Position numbers and translations under genes: made by a program | Origin: Microcaldota archaeon | GTDB lineage: Archaea; Iainarchaeota; Iainarchaeia; Iainarchaeales; 1-14-0-10-31-34 | Length of the DNA: 39,916 nucleotides | NCBI GenBank assembly: GCA_018829335.1 | Contig: JAHJUD010000054.1 | Location: 1-39,916 of the forward strand | Direction: 5' to 3' | Shown: positions 35,915 to 39,916 of the stretch, one piece after another | Position numbering within the stretch: position 1 is the stretch's first letter | Layout: the number at the start of each line of letters is the position of its first letter | Notes under the pieces: model-generated | Databases searched by the model: none | What the model was told of the DNA's origin: nothing | The model's input: the letters and a program-made list of their open reading frames with translations, nothing else

Positions 35915-36745
35915 ATGATGTATAACAGGCAGAAGCTTTTGCTGCAGGTTGTTAATAGTATGGCAGAAAAAGGAATTTCTTCCAAAACATTTTTAGTGAA
36001 AGCTGTGTTCTTGTTGAGGCAAAGGCTTGGATTTGAAAGCATTGGGTATGACTTCTTTCCATACAAGTATGGCCCTTTTTCTAATGTAATTTATGAGGAT
36101 TTTACTGCCTTAGAAAAAGAAGGCTTGTTTGATGAAGCTAATCTGTGCTTGACCAAAAACGGGAAAACTTTTGTTGATTCATTAAAAAAAAGCAATGAAG
36201 TTTCTTCTGAAATACAAGGCATTCTTTCCAATTTTTCCGGCACCTTAAAAATAAAGAGTTTTGTTTATGAAAATTACCCGGAGTTTACTGTCCGCAGCAC
36301 TTCCCAAAAAAAAGAGGCAGTAAAAGAAAATGGTTTTTGTTCCATTGGTTATGAAGGCAAGACCATTGATTCTTTTTTGAATGAATTAATCCAGCATAAT
36401 GTTTCCTTGCTTGCTGATGTAAGGCAAAATGCCTTTAGCATGAAAAAGGGATTTTCCAAGAGCCTGTTGAAGAATTACCTTGAAAAGGCAGGCATTGCTT
36501 ACCTGCATTTTCCTGAACTTGGCATTGAATCTGAAAAAAGAAAAGGCCTGAATTCTGCTGCAGATTACAAGGAATTATTTGAGGATTACAGGAAAAACCT
36601 GCCTGCAAAAAAAGAGAAAGTTGCAGAGGTTAAGGAATTAAGTAAAAGTGAAAAAGTTGCTTTGATGTGTTTTGAGGCTGACAAGAATTTTTGCCATCGC
36701 GGGGTTTTAGCAGATTTCTTAAATGCAGAGGTTGTTCACATTTGA
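35915..36745 (+). CDS. YwgA/Panacea-like N-terminal domain fused to DUF488
   Basis: N-term LVKAVFLLRQRLGFESIGYDFFPYKYGPFSNVIYEDFTALEKEGLF; C-term CSIGYEGKTIDSFLNELIQHNVSLLADVRQNAFSMKKGFSK...LMCFEADKNFCHRGVLADFL; start uncertain (35852, 35891 or 35915). Confidence 0.75.
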   Translation: MMYNRQKLLLQVVNSMAEKGISSKTFLVKAVFLLRQRLGFESIGYDFFPYKYGPFSNVIYEDFTALEKEGLFDEANLCLTKNGKTFVDSLKKSNEVSSEIQGILSNFSGTLKIKSFVYENYPEFTVRSTSQKKEAVKENGFCSIGYEGKTIDSFLNELIQHNVSLLADVRQNAFSMKKGFSKSLLKNYLEKAGIAYLHFPELGIESEKRKGLNSAADYKELFEDYRKNLPAKKEKVAEVKELSKSEKVALMCFEADKNFCHRGVLADFLNAEVVHI

Positions 36746-37509
36746 AGGAAAAAATCCTGGTTCTCGCAAAAACATATCCAAATCTTAGCAGGAAGTATGT
36801 TGAAACAGTGTGTGTTGCAGGAATCACTAATAAAGGGGAATGGAGGCGCCTTTACCCGATTCCTTTCAGGAAGCTTCCTTTTATTCAGCGTTTTAAAAAG
36901 TTTGAATGGATTGAAGTTGAAACAATAAAAAACACTAAAGAGAAGCTACAGCGAAAAGAATCCTGCAAGGCTGATGCTGGCTCAATAAAGGTTTTAGGCA
37001 ATGTTGGAACGGGTTTTAATCGTAAATGGAATGAAAGAAACCGGCTTTTGCTTTCTCATGTGAATAAATCCCTTGAAGACTTGGAAGAGCAAAAGAAAAG
37101 CAGGAAAGTTTCCTTGGGGTTAATCAAGCCTGCTGAATTAATGGATTTTACTTTGACTCCTTTGGAGGAATGCCGCGACTGGGAAAAAGATTTAATTAAG
37201 GGAACACAAAAAACATTATTTGGGAATTATAATTCTCCATTAGACCGGATTCCATGGAAGTTTTCCTATGTTTTTAAGTGCAATGATTCAGAATGCAAAG
37301 GGCATTGTTTGATGTGCGAAGACTGGGAACTTCTTGAATCATGGCGTTCTTGGAAAAACAAGTACCAAAACGAAACTCTTTTGTGGGAAAAAATAAAGCA
37401 AAAGTATTTTGAATGGATGAAAAACAGAAACCTGCATTTTATTGTTGGCACTGAATCAAGATTCAACAAATTTCTCATAATCGGGCTTTATTATCCGCCA
37501 AAATTGTAA
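36742..37509 (+). CDS. Uncharacterised Cys-rich partner protein, translationally coupled to DUF488 gene
   Basis: TTG start in TTGA overlap with preceding stop: MKEKILVLAKTYPNLSRKYVETVCVAGITNKGEWRRLYPIPFRKL...; FKCNDSECKGHCLMCEDWEL. Confidence 0.7.
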   Translation: MKEKILVLAKTYPNLSRKYVETVCVAGITNKGEWRRLYPIPFRKLPFIQRFKKFEWIEVETIKNTKEKLQRKESCKADAGSIKVLGNVGTGFNRKWNERNRLLLSHVNKSLEDLEEQKKSRKVSLGLIKPAELMDFTLTPLEECRDWEKDLIKGTQKTLFGNYNSPLDRIPWKFSYVFKCNDSECKGHCLMCEDWELLESWRSWKNKYQNETLLWEKIKQKYFEWMKNRNLHFIVGTESRFNKFLIIGLYYPPKL

Positions 37510-37658
37510 CCCATTTTTTATGCAGATGTGGTGAAGGCCCGAAAAAAGCTATAAAAACCTAATGTTTCAGAAATAATAGTATACAAGCATTTGATTAGTG
37601 CTGTTTTTTAATGCATTTTTTTGTTGTTAAAAATTATTGTGTAAAGGAGTAGATTTAA

Positions 37659-38114
37659 TTGGCTAGAATTCATGGAAGAAGCAAAGGAAAAAGCGGTTCA
37701 AAAAAACCGGTAAAAAAAATTCACCCTGAATGGGTTGAATTAAAACCAAAAGAAATAGAAGAAAAAGTGGCTGAATTAGCACATAAAGGCAATACTGCAG
37801 CAGAAATAGGAAAAATTTTAAGGGATGTTTATGCTGTTCCGTCAGTGAAAACTGCAACAAAAAAGAAAATTCAGAAAATAATTGAAGACGCAGGAATAAA
37901 ACAGGATTTTCCAAGAGACTTGCTTAATTTGATTAGAAAATCAGTGAATGAAAAAAAGCATTTTGAATCAAACAAGCATGACAAAACAGCCCAAAGAGGT
38001 TATAGGTTAACTGTTTCTAAAATCAGAAGATTAGCGAAATATTATTCAAAAAAAAGAAAAATCCCTGAAGGCTGGAGATATTCAGAAGAAGAAGCAGAAC
38101 TAATGGTGAAATAA
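37659..38114 (+). CDS. rps15: Ribosomal protein uS15
   Basis: MARIHGRSKGKSGSKKP...YRLTVSKIRRLAKYYSKKRKIPEGWRY; TTG start. Confidence 0.96.
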   Translation: MARIHGRSKGKSGSKKPVKKIHPEWVELKPKEIEEKVAELAHKGNTAAEIGKILRDVYAVPSVKTATKKKIQKIIEDAGIKQDFPRDLLNLIRKSVNEKKHFESNKHDKTAQRGYRLTVSKIRRLAKYYSKKRKIPEGWRYSEEEAELMVK

Positions 38115-38221
38115 TGCAGTATTCAATGAAAATTAAAACAAAAAATTTTGAAAAAAAAGCTGCAGGAAATTCACTTAAAGAAATGCTTGAACAAGGCGAA
38201 AAAATAATTCAGGAAATGTGA
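38114..38221 (+). CDS. 35-aa ORF between uS15 and eS3/S3Ae; possible reduced Pcc1-like protein
   Basis: MQYSMKIKTKNFEKKAAGNSLKEMLEQGEKIIQEM*; start codon overlaps rps15 stop (TAATG). Confidence 0.5.
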   Translation: MQYSMKIKTKNFEKKAAGNSLKEMLEQGEKIIQEM

Positions 38222-38225
38222 TTTA

Positions 38226-38846
38226 ATGGCAAAAAAAGAAGTAAAAGAAGCAAAAGAAAAACCAAAAAAAGTTGATTCAAGAAGGACAACAGATAAATGG
38301 AAGAAAAAAAAATGGTTTACTATTTTTGCACCAAAAATGTTTGACCAAAAAGAAATAGGAGAAACAGTTGCAGAAAAACCTGAAACATTAATTAACAGGA
38401 CAATAAATTTAAGTGCAAGAGACTTAACAGGAAACCCGAAAAAACAGCACATAAGCCTGCACTTTAAAATCTATGACGTGCAAGGGCTTAAAGCATACAC
38501 AAAGTTAACAGGCCATGAAATCAACCCTAATTTTTTGAAGAGAATTATCAGGAGAAGGATAAGCAAAATGGAAACAGTACAAGTTGTTAATTTAAGAGAC
38601 GGAGAAAAAGCAAGAGTCAAAACAATTGTTGTTTCAGGAAAAAAATTAACAAAAATAAAAGAGACTGCAGTAAGGAAAATAATGATGGAAAAAATAGCTT
38701 ATGCTTCAAAAAAAAGAGACTTTGATGATTTTGTAAACGAAATGGTTTTTGGGAATATTGCATTCAAAATACAAAATGAAGCAAAAAAAGTTGGTTTGAT
38801 TAAAAGAATTGAAATAGTTAAAACAAAATTAATTGAAGGTAAGTAA
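38226..38846 (+). CDS. rps3ae: Ribosomal protein S3Ae (eS1)
   Basis: DKWKKKKWFTIFAPKMFDQKEIGET...LHFKIYDVQGLKAYTKLTGHEI...RIRRRISKMETV-like region. Confidence 0.94.
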   Translation: MAKKEVKEAKEKPKKVDSRRTTDKWKKKKWFTIFAPKMFDQKEIGETVAEKPETLINRTINLSARDLTGNPKKQHISLHFKIYDVQGLKAYTKLTGHEINPNFLKRIIRRRISKMETVQVVNLRDGEKARVKTIVVSGKKLTKIKETAVRKIMMEKIAYASKKRDFDDFVNEMVFGNIAFKIQNEAKKVGLIKRIEIVKTKLIEGK

Positions 38847-38848
38847 AA

Positions 38849-39535
38849 GTGCTTACTGCCCCTGAAATACTGATAATAATTATGGTTTTGGGTTTTTTTT
38901 CTTTTATTTCTTTAAGGAAAAAAAGCTTTGACAAAAAAGGAATTTTAATTGGAATATTAATCGGATTAATAACTGTTTTTTTGGGTTCTTTGACTTCAGT
39001 TGGAGGATTAACTGCTTTTCTTTTCATAACATATTTTTTTATTATAGGAGAATTAAGCACCAGATATTGTTCAAAGAAAAGAAAAAAAGAACATGAAACA
39101 AGAAGCACAGGAAACATTTTAGGGAATTCTCTTGCTTCAGTTATTGCTTTAGGATTAAATTTTCCTTTAGGGTTTTTTGCAGGAATTTCAGCTGCATTAG
39201 CCGATACAATGAGCTCTGAAATTGGAATGCTTTCAAAAAAAAAGCCTTTATTGATTACAACTTTTGAAGAAGTTGAAACAGGAACAGACGGAGGAATAAC
39301 AGTTTTAGGCTGGGTTTCAGCTTTTATCGGCGCAGGGCTTGTCGCATTAATGCATTATGCTTTATTCAAAAGCATTTTTTTTGCAGGAATAATTTTATTG
39401 GCTGGATTAATCGGAACATTAATTGACAGCATTTTAGGCGCATTATTTGAAAGAAAAGGAAAAATGAGCAACACTTGGGTTAATTTTCTTTCAACTTCAG
39501 TAGCCGTAATATTTGCAATCGGAATTGCAGGCTGA
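38849..39535 (+). CDS. DUF92 family membrane protein
   Basis: ISAALADTMSSEIGMLSKKKPLLITTFEEVETGTDGGITVLGW...LIGTLIDSILGALFERKGKMSNTWVNFLST; GTG start. Confidence 0.88.
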   Translation: MLTAPEILIIIMVLGFFSFISLRKKSFDKKGILIGILIGLITVFLGSLTSVGGLTAFLFITYFFIIGELSTRYCSKKRKKEHETRSTGNILGNSLASVIALGLNFPLGFFAGISAALADTMSSEIGMLSKKKPLLITTFEEVETGTDGGITVLGWVSAFIGAGLVALMHYALFKSIFFAGIILLAGLIGTLIDSILGALFERKGKMSNTWVNFLSTSVAVIFAIGIAG

Positions 39536-39565
39536 ATTATTTTACTGCAACTATTTGATAAAAAC

Positions 39566-39916
39566 CTACTCTACCTCTAATAACATTCCATAATCCTGGG
39601 CTATATTTTGGCGCACCCCACCTTGTGTCCAATTAGTTCTCCCAAGCTCTTTTTTAGTGAGTTTTTTTACTTGAATTTTTTTTTCATCAAATCCTGCTTC
39701 TTTAACAGAAGTTGTTACCACATCAAGAACATCTCTTGAACAAGCAACCATTAGTTTGCCTCCTTTTTTTAGTTTTTCTCTAGCAAGTTTTACTGTTGCT
39801 TTGGTATACTCTTTATAATTTCCCATTTTATGTCGTCTAATGCCAAATCTAGAAAACAAACTTTTTGAACCATAATAACCTAAAGCCATTTCAGAACTAA
39901 TAATATCAGCATGATT
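39566..39916 (-). CDS. SAM-dependent methyltransferase-like protein, C-terminal part, continues past window end
   Basis: Frame stays open to the window end (NHADIISSEMALGYYGSKSLF...); YTKATVKLAREKLKKGGKLMVACSRDVLDVV. Confidence 0.55.
   Translation of the reverse strand, partial: NHADIISSEMALGYYGSKSLFSRFGIRRHKMGNYKEYTKATVKLAREKLKKGGKLMVACSRDVLDVVTTSVKEAGFDEKKIQVKKLTKKELGRTNWTQGGVRQNIAQDYGMLLEVE

Overview
This is a low-GC, gene-dense archaeal chromosome window. Reduced ribosomal operons and several short accessory ORFs suggest a DPANN-like lineage, but that is inference. Backbone clusters: (1) uL30(partial)-uL15-SecY-EMC3/DUF106-eL34-Cmk-like-eL14-uS13-uS4-uS11-RpoD-tRNA-Leu(TAA, intron)-eL18-uL13-uS9-RpoN-uS2-MEMO-IDI2; (2) TrmB-like regulator, a small Cys-rich membrane protein, GluRS and a beta-helix lipoprotein; (3) eL8/L7Ae-eS28-eL24-Ndk-Dut-aIF5B-eS6-aIF2gamma-PIN-RpoE-Spt4-eS24-eS31/S27ae; (4) CPBP protease, TsaC/Sua5, B3/B4-domain protein and Kae1; (5) an accessory stretch with a thioredoxin-like lipoprotein, two unlisted mini-proteins, a membrane HExxH protein, a tryptophanase-like enzyme and a TraB-like protein; (6) an HTH regulator divergent from GrpE-microprotein-DnaK-DnaJ; (7) Bud32, a two-gene DUF488-containing island, uS15, a 35-aa ORF, eS3, DUF92 and a partial methyltransferase-like ORF. 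Most interesting: an ~89-nt element at 6115-6203 and 32707-32795 (opposite orientation, about 91% identical by hand alignment) that folds into a nested three-way-junction structure with a compensatory base-pair change, plus related (G/A)TAAA-loop hairpins elsewhere. Others are a compositionally distinct, translationally coupled DUF488/Cys-rich gene pair, a defensin-like Cys pattern on a membrane-anchored small protein, Lys/Glu-rich extensions on uS4 and uS9, and a Cmk-like protein with a degenerate P-loop. No CRISPR array, rRNA or transposase was seen.
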